From JAKOUY01 sp037045185 (GTDB lineage: Bacteria > Actinomycetota > Acidimicrobiia > Acidimicrobiales > Ilumatobacteraceae), in NCBI GenBank assembly GCA_037045185.1, contig JBAOHQ010000002.1:1-64000 (forward strand): a DNA stretch of 64,000 bases, in the 5' to 3' direction. The position numbers and the translations under genes were made by a program. Shown in pieces: positions 25,297 to 34,971 of the stretch (the stretch's first letter is position 1; each line of letters starts with the position of its first letter). Under the pieces are notes generated by a model. That model made no database searches and was not told the DNA's origin. It saw only the letters and a program-made list of their open reading frames with translations.

Positions 25297-27628
25297 ATGA
25301 CCCCGCTGCGCGTGCTCGATCTGTCCACCGGCATCGCCGGGGCGTACGCCGCCAAGCTGCTGGGTGACGCCGGCGCCGACGTCTGCCTCTACGAGCCGCC
25401 GGACGGACACCCCCTGCGCCGCTGGTCCGCCGGGGGCGAGGTACCCGCAGGAGGGACGGGCGCGCTGTTCCGCTACCTGCGTCACGGTCACCGCTCCACC
25501 ACCGATCTGCGCCGGGCGATGGACCGGGCAACGGTGATCATCGCCACCGATCCCGTCGATGGGCGGACCATCGCAGAGCTCGCCGCCGCCCACCCGGCGG
25601 CGATCGTGGCCGCGATCACCCCGTACGGGTTGTACGGCCCGTACGCCGGCCGCCCCGCGACCGAGTTCACCGTCCAGGCCGACGGCGGGGCCGTCGCCCT
25701 GCGCGGCACGGCCGATCGCCCCCCGTTCCAGATGGGTGGACGGGTCGTCGAGTGGGTGTCGGGGGCCTACGCCGCGCTGGCGGTGCTGGCCGCGTGCCGC
25801 GGCGGCGCCGGGGGAACGCTGGTCGACGTGTCGATGTGCGAGGTGGCCAACCTCACCGGCTCGAACTTCGGCTACCTGTTCTACGAACTCGCCGGCCGCC
25901 AGCCCATCGACCCGGACGTGCCGGTCCGGACGATGGAGACCCCCCTCCATCGAACCCACCGCCGACGGTTGGGTGGGGTTCAACACGAACACACGCGACC
26001 AGTTCGAGTCCTTCTGCCTGATGATCGAACGCGCCGACCTGCTCGAGGGGAAGTGGGCGAGTCTCGGCTATCGCACCGCCCACCTCGAGGAGTGGGAGGG
26101 GGCCGTGCAGGCCTGGACCCGCCGGCACCCGACGGCCGAGATCGTCGAGGTGGCTTCGGCGCTGCGCATTCCGGTGGCCCCGGTCTGCGACGGGCAGATG
26201 GTCCACGACAACGACCACATCCGCGAGCGCGGCGTCTTCGTTCCCGCTCCGCAGGCGGGCTTCGCCGTTCCCCGCCGCCCGTACTCCATCGGCGGCGTGC
26301 AGGCCGGCCCGCCGGCGCCGGCGCCCGCCGTCGGCCAGCACTCGGACGAACCGTTCGCCGACACTGCCGGCACGGCGGCGGGGACGATCGATCCGGCATC
26401 GGCGCCGGCGGCACAGCGCGGCCTGCCGCTCGCCGGGCTGCGCGTCCTCGACGTGACGGCGTGGTGGGCCGGACCGTCGGCCACCGGTCTACTCGCCGCC
26501 CTCGGCGCCGACGTGATCCACGTGGAGTCGACCTCGCGCATCGACGGGATGCGCACCGTCGCCGGGGGATACTCACGCGATCAGTGGTGGGAGTACAGCC
26601 CGTTCTTCCTCCAGGCCAACACCAACAAGTCCGACCTGACGCTGAACCTGGACACGGCACGGGGCCGCGAACTCCTCCTTCGACTCGTCGCCACCGCCGA
26701 CGTCGTGGTGGAGAACTTCACGCCGCGGGTGATCGAGCGCTTCGATCTCGACTGGCCGGTGATCCATGCCGTCAACCCGCGCACGGTGATGGTGCGGATG
26801 CCGGCGTTCGGGCTGACGGGACCGTGGCGGGATCGCCCCGGCTTCGCCCAGACGATGGAGCAGCTGACCGGGCTGGCCTGGATGACCGGGCACCCCGACG
26901 ACCAACCGCGGATCCAGCGCGGCCCGTGTGACCCCAACGGGGGCCTGCACGCCGCGATCGGCGCGCTGGTGGCGCTCGCCGAGCGGGACCGCACCGGCCT
27001 GGGGTGCCTGGTGGAGGCGCCGATGGTGGAGTCGGCACTGGCGGTCGCCGCCGAGGTGGGGTTGGAATGGTCGGCGTACGGCCGGTTGATCGGCCGGGAC
27101 GGCAACCGCAGCCCCGCCGCAGTCCCCCAAGGGCTGTACCGCTGCGCCGGCGTGGAGCGGTGGGTGGCAGTGTCGTGCGCCTCCGACGCCCACTGGAAGG
27201 CCCTCACCGCCGTGGTCCCGGGCCTGGACCCGACCCTCGGCACGGCGGATCGTCGAGCCGGCCACGACGCCATCGACGCCCGGATCGAGGCGTGGACGTC
27301 GGCTCGCCCAGTCGCCGAGGCGGTCGATCGGCTGCTCGCCGCAGGTGTCCCGGCGGCGCCGCTGACCGACGGCCGACTGGCGGTCGACCACCCGCACCTG
27401 GCCGCCAGGGGGTTCTTCGAGTGGGTCGAGCACCCCGTCGTCGGCCGGCACCCGGTCCAGGTCCCGCCGCTGCGGATGACCGGCATCGACCGCTGGACCG
27501 TGCGCCCGGCGCCCACACTCGGCCAGCACAACGAGCACGTTCTCATCGGCGAACTCGGGCTGTCGGTGGCCGATGTCGAGGCCCTGCGCAGCGCCGGAGT
27601 GATCGGGACACGGCCCGCCGGTTTGTAG
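25297..27628 (+). CDS. Tandem CaiB/BaiF CoA-transferase (frameshifted)
   Basis: About 776 residues once one extra C in the six-C run at about 25942-25947 is removed; span 2332 bases. First half (MTPLRVLDLSTGIAGAYAAKLLGDAGADV...) carries GLYGPYAGRPATEFTVQADGG, second half restarts with LAGLRVLDVTAWWAGPSATGLLAALGADVIHVES and FGLTGPWRDRPGFAQTMEQLTGLAW. These are two class III CoA-transferase domains in one chain. They move CoA between carboxylic acids in other family members. Divergent from the 3-hydroxyacyl-CoA dehydrogenase, so probably part of the same catabolic region. Catalytic Asp assignment not attempted. Confidence 0.8.
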
Positions 27629-27696
27629 GCGGGCGCCCGGACGCATCCCTGCCGGACGACGCGGCCGGCGATGGCGGGGTCTACGGTTGAGTGGCC

Positions 27697-28613
27697 ATGG
27701 GCCACGATCACGGACACCACCACGGCGGCGTGGCCCGGTCCGGCGCCCGCCACGTCAGACCGCTTCGCCTGGCCTTGGCGCTCATCGCCGGGTTCCTCGC
27801 CGTCCAGGTCGTCGTCGGTCTGGCCACCTCGTCGCTGGCCGTGCTCTCCGACGCCGGGCACATGGCCACCGACGCCTTCGGGCTGGGGATGGCCCTCGCG
27901 GCGATCAGCGCGGCCTCACGGGCGTCGCGCGACGGGCACCGGACCTTCGGCCTGTACCGCTTGGAGATCCTTGCCGCGCTGGCCAACTCGGTCCTCCTGG
28001 TGGGTGTTGGCGGCTTCGTCGTGATCGAAGCCTTCCATCGACTGGACGACCCGCAGTCGGTCGCCAGCACGCCAGTGCTCATCGTCGGCATCGTCGGGTT
28101 GGCCGTCAACGTCGCCGCGTTCCTGCTGCTGCGCCGGGGCGCCACCGAGAACCTCAACGTACGTGGCGCCTATCTCGAAGTGGTCGGCGACGCACTCGGC
28201 TCGGTCGGGGTCATCGCCTCGGCCATCGGCACGGCGGCCTTCGGATGGCGATGGGTGGACCCCGTCGTCGGCGCGGCGATCGGCGTGTTCATCCTGCCGC
28301 GGGCCGTCCGCCTCGGCCGCGATGCGCTGCGCGTCCTCGTCCAGGCGGCGCCACACGGCATCGACGTCGACGACGTGCGTTCCACGCTGACAGGCATCAG
28401 CCGGGGTCACCGACGTTCACGACCTGCACGTGTGGACGCTGACCAGCGAGATGGACGTGCTGACCGCGCACCTCGTGGTGGACGACGCCGCCGCTGCCCA
28501 GCGGGTGCTGGACGACGGCCGGCGGCGCCCTGGCCGAACGATTCCATCTGGACCACGCCACGCTGCAGGTCGAGGTGGGCCCGTCGGCGAGTTGCCAGGA
28601 GTTGTCCTGGTGA
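27697..28613 (+). CDS. CDF cation-efflux transporter (two frameshifts)
   Basis: Starts MGHDHGHHHGG, a His-rich cytosolic tail. Six membrane segments follow, with TM2 metal motif SDAGHMATD and TM5 motif YLEVVGDALGSVG. After about 28395 sense shifts frame (GVTDVHDLHVWTLTSEMDVLTAHL, the C-terminal cytoplasmic domain), and after about 28515 again (GALAERFHLDHATLQVEV to the stop TGA at 28611). Span 917 bases, two too many. The TM5 site has Glu where Zn transporters usually have His, so zinc specificity should not be assumed. The start at 27691 (GTG) is an alternative. Confidence 0.8.
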
Positions 28614-28725
28614 GCACCGCCATCTGCCTGGCCGGACGCTGACACCCACTGGTCCGGGTGGCGCGATCCTCGCCCGGTCGTCCTACAGTCGCGGCCAGTA
28701 CCGTCAGCCGACGAAGGAGCAGCAG

Positions 28726-29637
28726 ATGGGCACCAACAACTGGGGACGCTGGGGCGATGCCGACGAGCGTGGCGCGCTGAACCTGCTGACACCCGACGTC
28801 GTCAAGGCCGCGGCCGCCAGTGTGAGCACCGGGCGGGTCTACAGCCTGGGCATCCCGATCCAGGGCCACGGCGTGCCGTTGCTGGACTACCGGGGCACGC
28901 CGATGCGCCTCACGCTGCAGGACGCCACCGACGACGGCTTGTTCGCCATGTACGGGTGCCAGGAGGGCACCGGCGCACACGAGGACGTCCTGGTGATGGC
29001 CTCGCACACCACGTCCCACATGGATGCCCTGATCCACGTCTACGGCGGGTACCAGCACTACAACGGCGTCGACTTCAAGGAGATGCGGGCTCTCGGCGGG
29101 GCTGCCAAGCTGGGCATCGAGAAGGTCGGCGGGTTCGCCACCCGCGGCGTCCTGTTGGACATGGTCCGCCACTTCGGCGGCGACGGTACCGGCAACGACT
29201 GGGTCACGCTGGGCCGCATCATCACCGCCGACGACCTGCAGGCCGCGGCCGAGGCCCAGGGCGTGGAAGTGCGCTCCGGCGACGCCGTGATGATCCGCAC
29301 CGGGTACCTGCAGTTCTGGTGGAACAACGCAACCACCGGCCAACCGGCCCCGTTCGAGCAGCCCGGCATCGGGCTGGGCGCCGCCGAGTGGTTGGCCGAA
29401 CGTGACGTGGTGGCCGTGGTGTCGGACAACGCCGCGGTGGAGGCCATCCCGTTCGACAACAACGACTTCCTGTGCGTGCACCGAGCGTTGCTGGTCGAAG
29501 CCGGGATCTACATGATCGAGTTCAACAACCTCGCCGAGCCCGCCGCCGACCAGGCCTATGAGGGCATCCTGGCCGTCGCCCCGCTGAAGGTGACCGGCGC
29601 CACCGGGAGCCCGGTCAACCCGATCTTCATCGCCTGA
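28726..29637 (+). CDS. Cyclase family protein (kynurenine-formamidase-like)
   Basis: 303 residues from ATG 28726 with AAGGAG seven bases upstream. The metal-binding signature of the family is seen as ASHTTSHMDALIHVYGG (about residues 97-113). Opening WGRWGDADERGALNLLTP and DNAAVEAIPF are typical of the actinobacterial group. Known members hydrolyse N-formylkynurenine or cyclic substrates; which applies here is unknown. It follows the CDF gene by 112 bp; apparent fusion with it comes only from the CDF frameshifts. Confidence 0.85.
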   Translation: MGTNNWGRWGDADERGALNLLTPDVVKAAAASVSTGRVYSLGIPIQGHGVPLLDYRGTPMRLTLQDATDDGLFAMYGCQEGTGAHEDVLVMASHTTSHMDALIHVYGGYQHYNGVDFKEMRALGGAAKLGIEKVGGFATRGVLLDMVRHFGGDGTGNDWVTLGRIITADDLQAAAEAQGVEVRSGDAVMIRTGYLQFWWNNATTGQPAPFEQPGIGLGAAEWLAERDVVAVVSDNAAVEAIPFDNNDFLCVHRALLVEAGIYMIEFNNLAEPAADQAYEGILAVAPLKVTGATGSPVNPIFIA

Positions 29638-29654
29638 GAGCCGGACCGCGGGCC

Positions 29655-30809
29655 TCAGGCCTGCGGCGCGGTGGCACCCTGGCGGGCGTCGAGGTACAAC
29701 TGCCGTGCCGCGCAGGCCGTGCGCAGCTGCGACGTGCTGTCGTCGTTCAGACCCTCACGGATCGTCGGATCGGTGACCGAGTACACCGCGAAATAGAACC
29801 CGCTGAACGAGGCCAGGAACCCGGCGACGCGCACGTGCTCCTCTGACAGGATCAGCTGCCGATCACCGATGCCGAGGTGCAACCACACCCGCGGCGCCCC
29901 GCCGATCCACGCCGTGACGAGCGGCTCGTCGATGGTGAGGAACCCGAGCAGCAGGTAGAACACGCCCATGGTCACGGCCACGGTCAGCGCCATGATCACC
30001 TGGCTGGACATCAACAGGAGCAGGACGTTGCGCCGCTGACGTTGGGTCAGCTGATGAGGCGTGGGGGTGCCGTCACCGTCACCGGCCAAGGTGCACGCCG
30101 GTGTGCCGGCCGCTGCCTCGTGCACCGCCGGCCACGAGTCGAACTGCTCCACCCCGGTGCTGTCGGCGCGCAGCCGACCGGACACGAACACCAGGGCCAC
30201 GACGGCGAACAGCACCAGTGTGGTCACGAACGGCACGCCGCGCAGCGTGGCCATCGCCTGCCAGATCTCGGTGGTGTACAGCAGCAGGGCGATGAAGATC
30301 AGCAGCATCGGCAGGGCGCGCACGGCGGCGTTGCGCACCTGGGGCAACGAGCGGGTCAGGCGGCGGACCACCCAGATCAGCAGGGGGATGACGCCGTAGC
30401 TCACGACCACGTAGGTGACGGCCAACACCACTCCGGCCGACACCGCGGCGTAGACGGCGCCCTCCGTATCGCCGTCGACGACGTGGGGCAGGCCGACACC
30501 GACGACGAACGCTCCTAGTTCGACGAACCCGACGCTGGTTGGCCTGGCAAACGGGGCACGACGGTCGATGAGGTTGCCGGCGGCCCAGCCGGCCAGCACG
30601 ACGGCGGCGCTGATGGCGAGGGCCTTGGCCGCGGCCGCCACGGTGTCGGCGCTGAGCGGCAGGGCGAGGGCGACGAAGGCCACGGCCAGGAACGGCAGGG
30701 CCCGGGTCCACACCTGCGTCCGGGCGTCGTACCCGTCGATGAACAGGGGCAGCCCGCGCTGGCGGAACCAGCGCTCGATCGCCTGCTGCGTGGACGTCGG
30801 TTTGGTCAC
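29655..30809 (-). CDS. Multi-pass membrane protein of unknown function
   Basis: 384 residues. Polar N-terminus to about residue 35 (ERWFRQRGLPLFIDGYDART), then about eight hydrophobic segments, a polar loop around residues 235-275, and a polar C-terminal tail with an ATCAARQLYLDAR helix. I recognise no transporter or enzyme motif. Convergent with the cyclase, 17 bp apart, and last of a minus-strand run starting at 32732. Confidence 0.72.
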   Translation of the reverse strand: MTKPTSTQQAIERWFRQRGLPLFIDGYDARTQVWTRALPFLAVAFVALALPLSADTVAAAAKALAISAAVVLAGWAAGNLIDRRAPFARPTSVGFVELGAFVVGVGLPHVVDGDTEGAVYAAVSAGVVLAVTYVVVSYGVIPLLIWVVRRLTRSLPQVRNAAVRALPMLLIFIALLLYTTEIWQAMATLRGVPFVTTLVLFAVVALVFVSGRLRADSTGVEQFDSWPAVHEAAAGTPACTLAGDGDGTPTPHQLTQRQRRNVLLLLMSSQVIMALTVAVTMGVFYLLLGFLTIDEPLVTAWIGGAPRVWLHLGIGDRQLILSEEHVRVAGFLASFSGFYFAVYSVTDPTIREGLNDDSTSQLRTACAARQLYLDARQGATAPQA

Positions 30810-30822
30810 CGCCGGCTCACCG

Positions 30823-31611
30823 TCAGCTCGGGCGGTGGCGGCTGCTGTAGGAGGCCATGTAGTCGGCGACTTCAGGGGTGGAGGAGGCCAGCATCTGGGT
30901 GCGGTTCTCCATGGCGATGGCGGCGGCCATGCTGGGCGTGTCGAGGTTGTGCCACATGACCTCCTTGGTGTTCTGCAGCCCGAAGGTGGTGTACTGGCTG
31001 ATGCTGGTCGCCGTGTCCAGCACCGATGCCATCAGTTCCTCGTCCGCCACGACGCGGCTCACCAGGCCCATCCGGTCGGCCTCGTCGGCGTCGATGGTGC
31101 GCCCGGTCACGATCAGGTCGAAGGCCTTCGCCGCCCCGATCAACCGTGGCAACAGGTAGGTGATCCCGGCGTCGGCGCCGCTGAGCCCGGTGCGGATGAA
31201 CGCCGAGCAGAACCGTGCCGAGGAGGCGGCGATGCGCAGGTCACACGCTGCGGCCAAGGAAAGGCCACCTCCGAAGGCCGGGCCGTTCACCGCGGCGATG
31301 ACGATCTGGGGCGTCGCCCGGATGTGGGTCATCATGTTGGAGATGAACGACTGGCCGGAGCTCCCCGCCGAGTAGTGCGGGTGGCCGCCCGGATCGGGCA
31401 GCGGCCCCCAGTCACGCAGGTCGAGCCCGGCGCAGAAACCTCTCCCGGCACCCGTGAGGATGGCCACCTTGCAGTCCGGGTTGCCGGCCACGGTGTCCAG
31501 CGCCGTGTGCAGGTCGGCAACCAATCCGAAGTTCAAGGCGTTGAGCCGCTCCGGCCGGTTCAACCTGATGGTGGTGATGTGTGGGGCGGTCTCGATCAGC
31601 TCGATGTTCAC
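30823..31611 (-). CDS. Enoyl-CoA hydratase/isomerase family protein
   Basis: 262 residues, GTG start. Crotonase pattern: TIRLNRPERLNALNFGL, oxyanion loops AGRGFCAGLDLRDWG and GPAFGGGLSLAAACDLRIAA, then FIRTGLSGADAGITYLLPRLIG (about residues 130-150), where an Asp stands near the catalytic position, as in isomerase or hydratase subgroups. Ends 13 bp before the membrane protein's start. Confidence 0.87.
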   Translation of the reverse strand: MNIELIETAPHITTIRLNRPERLNALNFGLVADLHTALDTVAGNPDCKVAILTGAGRGFCAGLDLRDWGPLPDPGGHPHYSAGSSGQSFISNMMTHIRATPQIVIAAVNGPAFGGGLSLAAACDLRIAASSARFCSAFIRTGLSGADAGITYLLPRLIGAAKAFDLIVTGRTIDADEADRMGLVSRVVADEELMASVLDTATSISQYTTFGLQNTKEVMWHNLDTPSMAAAIAMENRTQMLASSTPEVADYMASYSSRHRPS

Positions 31612-31623
31612 CGACCCATCCTG

Positions 31624-31932
31624 TCAGGTGCCCGTCCGCCGCTGCAGACGATGGTCGTCGGTGTCCTCGGTGAACAGGCTGAGCTGCTCCCAGGTGATCG
31701 CCACGTCGCTGACCAGCTGCCAGCTGAGCCGGCCGCGGCTCCCGGGGCGGCGGACCTCCACCCGTTCTGGGCGGATCGACCGGGCTGCGCCGTTGGCGTC
31801 GTGCAGGGTCAGGCTGCCATCGGCGGCGATCGTGGCCATCCGCCCGTGGAACCACTTGCCGCCGTCGGCCCTGCGGAAGCGCACGGGCTCGCCGGGGCGC
31901 AGCCCGATGCGGTGCAGGATGGCTGGGTCCAT
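31624..31932 (-). CDS. Small conserved-looking hypothetical protein
   Basis: 102 residues from ATG 31932, two bases after the SDR stop (the longer frame to 31980 would overlap it). MDPAILHRIGLRPGEPVRFRR opens a beta-rich, small-barrel-like sequence (KWFHGRMATIAADGSLTLHD) and the tail has LSWQLVSDVAITWEQLSLF. No cysteines, no membrane segment. I do not recognise it; between an SDR and a crotonase it may be an accessory lipid-metabolism protein. Confidence 0.65.
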   Translation of the reverse strand: MDPAILHRIGLRPGEPVRFRRADGGKWFHGRMATIAADGSLTLHDANGAARSIRPERVEVRRPGSRGRLSWQLVSDVAITWEQLSLFTEDTDDHRLQRRTGT

Positions 31933-31934
31933 GG

Positions 31935-32732
31935 TCAGCCGAGCAGCTTGGCCTGGATGCGGCGCATCGCCGCCATCCACTTGGCGGGGTCACCGGCGCG
32001 CCGCGTGGCGAACTCGGCGACCTCGGGATGAGGCAGGATCAGGAAGGCCTCGTCGGCGATGGCCTGGGCGGTGATCTCGGCCACCTCGGCGGGCTCCAGC
32101 ACGGCCCCGGCGGCGCGCACCACGCTGCTGGCGATGCCCACCCCGGCGTCGTCTCCGGCGTGGAGCATGGCGGTATTGACGCCCTGCGGGCACAGGCAGG
32201 AGACCTTCACGCCGCGGTCGCCGTAGGTGATGCTCATCCACTCGGCGAAGGCCACGGCGGCGTGCTTGGTCAAGCTGTACGGCGCCGAGCCGAGCTGGGT
32301 CAGCAGTCCGGCAGCCGAGGCGGTGCTGCAGAAGTAGCCGTCACCGCGGGCCAGCCACTCGTCCAGCAGGTACTTGACCGCCCAGCGGTGGGCGTGGACG
32401 TTGACGTCGAACGCCAGCGCCCAGTCGTCCTCGGGGGTGTCGAGCGGGCCGGCGCCCACGCCGACGCCGGCGTTGGCGAAGAACAGGTCGATGGGTCCGA
32501 ACGCCTGGCGTGCCCGCTCGACCAGGTCGGCGTTGCCCACCTCGGTGGCGACGTCTGCGGCCAGCGCAAGGGCGTGCCCGCCCAGCGCTGCGGCCTGGGC
32601 GGTGGGGGCCTCCAGGTCGGCGAGCACGACCCGCGCCCCGCCGGCATGGAACCGCTGGGCGAGGGCCAGACCGATGCCTCGGCCGGCCCCCGTGACCACG
32701 ACGTGTCGTTCCCGCAGTTCCATGCCCGGCAT
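31935..32732 (-). CDS. Short-chain dehydrogenase/reductase
   Basis: 265 residues from ATG 32732 (a second ATG at 32723 gives 262). Motifs VVVTGAGRGIGLALA, NAGVGVGAGP, catalytic Ser in CSTASAAGL, Tyr and Lys in YSLTKHA, and LCPQGVNTAML. Classical SDR length. Heads a four-gene minus-strand run with the small protein, crotonase and membrane protein. Substrate unknown. Confidence 0.87.
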   Translation of the reverse strand: MPGMELRERHVVVTGAGRGIGLALAQRFHAGGARVVLADLEAPTAQAAALGGHALALAADVATEVGNADLVERARQAFGPIDLFFANAGVGVGAGPLDTPEDDWALAFDVNVHAHRWAVKYLLDEWLARGDGYFCSTASAAGLLTQLGSAPYSLTKHAAVAFAEWMSITYGDRGVKVSCLCPQGVNTAMLHAGDDAGVGIASSVVRAAGAVLEPAEVAEITAQAIADEAFLILPHPEVAEFATRRAGDPAKWMAAMRRIQAKLLG

Positions 32733-32823
32733 GGTAGGCGGACGTCGCCGGACCCGCCGATACCATGCACTCCGAAGTCTCCGAGATGGTTGTAGGTTGG
32801 CCAGAGGGGACAGGAGGACACCG

Positions 32824-32985
32824 ATGACCGAGACCACAGATGCCGTGATCACCGAAGCCGTCAGCGTCATCGACAAGGCGCTGTCGAAGCTGCTGAGTCG
32901 CGAGCTGGTCTCCTCCGTCGAGGTCACCGACGTCCTGCTCGACGTCCGCTCCCTGCTCACCGTCCCGGCATCGACGGAGAACTGA
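32824..32985 (+). CDS. Small acidic protein, 53 residues
   Basis: ATG 32824 follows AGGAGG by six bases, one of the best ribosome-binding sites in the window. The product is 53 residues, mostly helical by pattern (TEAVSVIDKALSKLLSREL, VTDVLLDVRSLLTV), without cysteine or membrane segment. It is divergent from the SDR and convergent with the acyltransferase. No family recognised. Confidence 0.65.
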   Translation: MTETTDAVITEAVSVIDKALSKLLSRELVSSVEVTDVLLDVRSLLTVPASTEN

Positions 32986-33002
32986 ACCGGGTTGGGACTG
33001 GG

Positions 33003-34394
33003 CTAGCGGCGGCGGGCGCGCTTCGGGCGGGCGCCGGTCAGCAGGGCGGCGAAGGACGCCTGCAGGCAGTCACGGAGCAGTGCGGTGTCGGTGACCGCGG
33101 CCGAATCGCAGTTCAGCCCGATGTCCAGGCTCCCGTTGTAGCTCAGCAGGGTGGCGTTGAACGCCACACCCACCAGTGGGCCGATCGGGTAGTTGGCCAG
33201 AACCTCGGCGCCGGCGATGTACACCTTCATCGGGGCGGCGCGCACGTTGGAGGTGGCGAAGTCGACCGAGTGCGACTGCTGGCGGGCGAAGCGGGCCAGC
33301 ACGGGCGTGGGGATCGCCGCCACGATTGCCGCCAGGGCTTCCAGGCCGGTGGTGGCCGACTTGGCCTGGGAGGTCCGCTCGAGGACGATGGCGAACCGCT
33401 CCTCGATGGTCATCGCCGACGTGGGCACGGCGAAGCGGGCCAGGCTGAACGCGTTCGAGCCGGACTGCTTGGTCCGTGTGCTCACCGCCATGCTGGCGTT
33501 CAGCGTCTCGACCGGCGCGCCCAGGTGGCGGTGGTACTGGCCGGCCGCGTCGGCGGCCGCCGTCAGGAAGGCGGTGTTCAGCGTCCCGCCGAGGCGCTTG
33601 GCCGCCGCCTTGGTGGATTCCAGCGATACCTGGAGGGTCTCCAGCCTCCGCTTCAGTGACCGTTCCGTCCACAGTGCCGACGGCGTGCGCGGCGGGTGCT
33701 TGAGGTTGGCCACGATCTCGCCGAGACCGCCACCCGCCGAGGGGATGGTCGTCGGGTTGGTGACCATGTCCCTGACCTGCCTGGCGATGCCCAACGGGAG
33801 CCGCCAGCTCGCCGCAGTCAGGTCGCGGACCAGGTTGAGACGGTGGTCGTCTTCGGCCTCGGCATCGGCCATCAGCGCCGGGTCCAGCGGTGGCGGCTCA
33901 GGCGCGTTGGGTTCGAAGTCGAGGAACTGCAAGGACATCGCCAGGCTGGCTTCCCCGTCGGCGATGGTGTGGTGCATCTTCTGGATCAGCGCGCCTTTGC
34001 CGCCGCGCAGCCCGTCGACGACGAAGAACTGCCACAGCGGGCGGGTGCGGTCGAAGGGATCGGCCGCGATCAGCGTGGCCAGGTCGAGGAGCTGGCGCAT
34101 CGATCCAGGTGAGGGGATGGCCACATGGCGGACGTGGTAGTCGATGTCGAAATCGGGGTCGTCCTCCCACACCGGAACGGTGAGGTTGGCAGGCGCCGGG
34201 CGCACCCGCTGGCGCAGCCGGCGGACCGCCCACGACGCTCGCTCCATGCGGGCCCGGAACGCCGCGGCGTTGCCGGGGTGGTCGAGGACCGTCACGTTGG
34301 CGAACGTCGACGACAGGTGCGGGTCCTGCTCCATTCGCCACATCAGCGCCTCGGAGTCGGACATCTTGTGGTCGAACACCGGGACACGAGGCAT
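33003..34394 (-). CDS. Wax ester synthase/diacylglycerol acyltransferase (WS/DGAT)
   Basis: 463 residues. Active-site HHxxxDG is KMHHTIADGEAS (about residues 135-146), preceded by the family's DRTRPLWQFFVVDGL. The C-terminal half has FATSNVRAAP and YNGSLDIGLNCD, matching the second conserved block (NVPGP-like and the condensation-domain end). It joins acyl-CoA to an alcohol or diacylglycerol for storage lipid. ATG 34394 sits six bases after TAGGGT, which would make a leaderless start; ATG 34364 (MSDSEALMW) is the shorter choice. Confidence 0.88.
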   Translation of the reverse strand: MPRVPVFDHKMSDSEALMWRMEQDPHLSSTFANVTVLDHPGNAAAFRARMERASWAVRRLRQRVRPAPANLTVPVWEDDPDFDIDYHVRHVAIPSPGSMRQLLDLATLIAADPFDRTRPLWQFFVVDGLRGGKGALIQKMHHTIADGEASLAMSLQFLDFEPNAPEPPPLDPALMADAEAEDDHRLNLVRDLTAASWRLPLGIARQVRDMVTNPTTIPSAGGGLGEIVANLKHPPRTPSALWTERSLKRRLETLQVSLESTKAAAKRLGGTLNTAFLTAAADAAGQYHRHLGAPVETLNASMAVSTRTKQSGSNAFSLARFAVPTSAMTIEERFAIVLERTSQAKSATTGLEALAAIVAAIPTPVLARFARQQSHSVDFATSNVRAAPMKVYIAGAEVLANYPIGPLVGVAFNATLLSYNGSLDIGLNCDSAAVTDTALLRDCLQASFAALLTGARPKRARRR

Positions 34395-34437
34395 ACGACG
34401 ACCCTACGTCGCGCGGTGACGGCGGGTGCAACGGCGG

Positions 34438-34971
34438 CTACGCCCCGAGATGGTCCGCCACGACCCGGGCCACCAGACCCAGCGCGGCACCCAACGCCGC
34501 GCCGGCGACGACATCGGACGCGTGATGGATGCGCACGTACGCCCGGCTGATCCCCACCACCGTGGCGACGGCGACCCACAGCGGGACCATCACGCCAGGG
34601 TCCCAGTGAGTCAGGATCGTGGCGGCGAACGCCGCCGACGAGGCGTGACCGCTGGGGAAGCTGGACGTGGACGGCCGGCGCTGGGGGAACCGCGGGTCAC
34701 CGGACTCGGTGGGTCGGGTGCGTCGGAACAGGCGCTTGACACCCTGGTTGACGATCAGGCTCTCGGCCCCGAGCAACCCCGACAGCACCACGGCCTGGCG
34801 CAGCGGGCGGCCGCCGATGAGCACCCGGCCGATGCCGGCGGTGTGCCAGACGAGGCTGAAGTCCCCGACCTTGCTGGCGAGTTGGAACACGGCGTCCGGG
34901 ACGGCGTGCCCGCGGATCCGCTCCAGCCGGGCATCCGCCCAGGCATCGACGCGCTCGACGCCGGGTGTCAC
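34438..34971 (-). CDS. PAP2-family membrane phosphatase
   Basis: 177 residues. The three PAP2 motifs are complete: KRLFRRTRP, PSGHASS and SRAYVRIHHASDV. Four to five hydrophobic segments. Such enzymes remove phosphate from phosphatidic acid or undecaprenyl/prenyl diphosphates. Its GTG overlaps the stop of the nuclease gene (GTGA). Next to a WS/DGAT, a role in making diacylglycerol from phosphatidic acid is plausible. Confidence 0.87.
   Translation of the reverse strand: MTPGVERVDAWADARLERIRGHAVPDAVFQLASKVGDFSLVWHTAGIGRVLIGGRPLRQAVVLSGLLGAESLIVNQGVKRLFRRTRPTESGDPRFPQRRPSTSSFPSGHASSAAFAATILTHWDPGVMVPLWVAVATVVGISRAYVRIHHASDVVAGAALGAALGLVARVVADHLGA

Noticed and set aside
27691..29637. 648-residue CDF transporter/cyclase fusion
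   Set aside because: Two shifts in the CDF end lead by chance into the cyclase frame; the cyclase has its own AAGGAG site and ATG at 28726.
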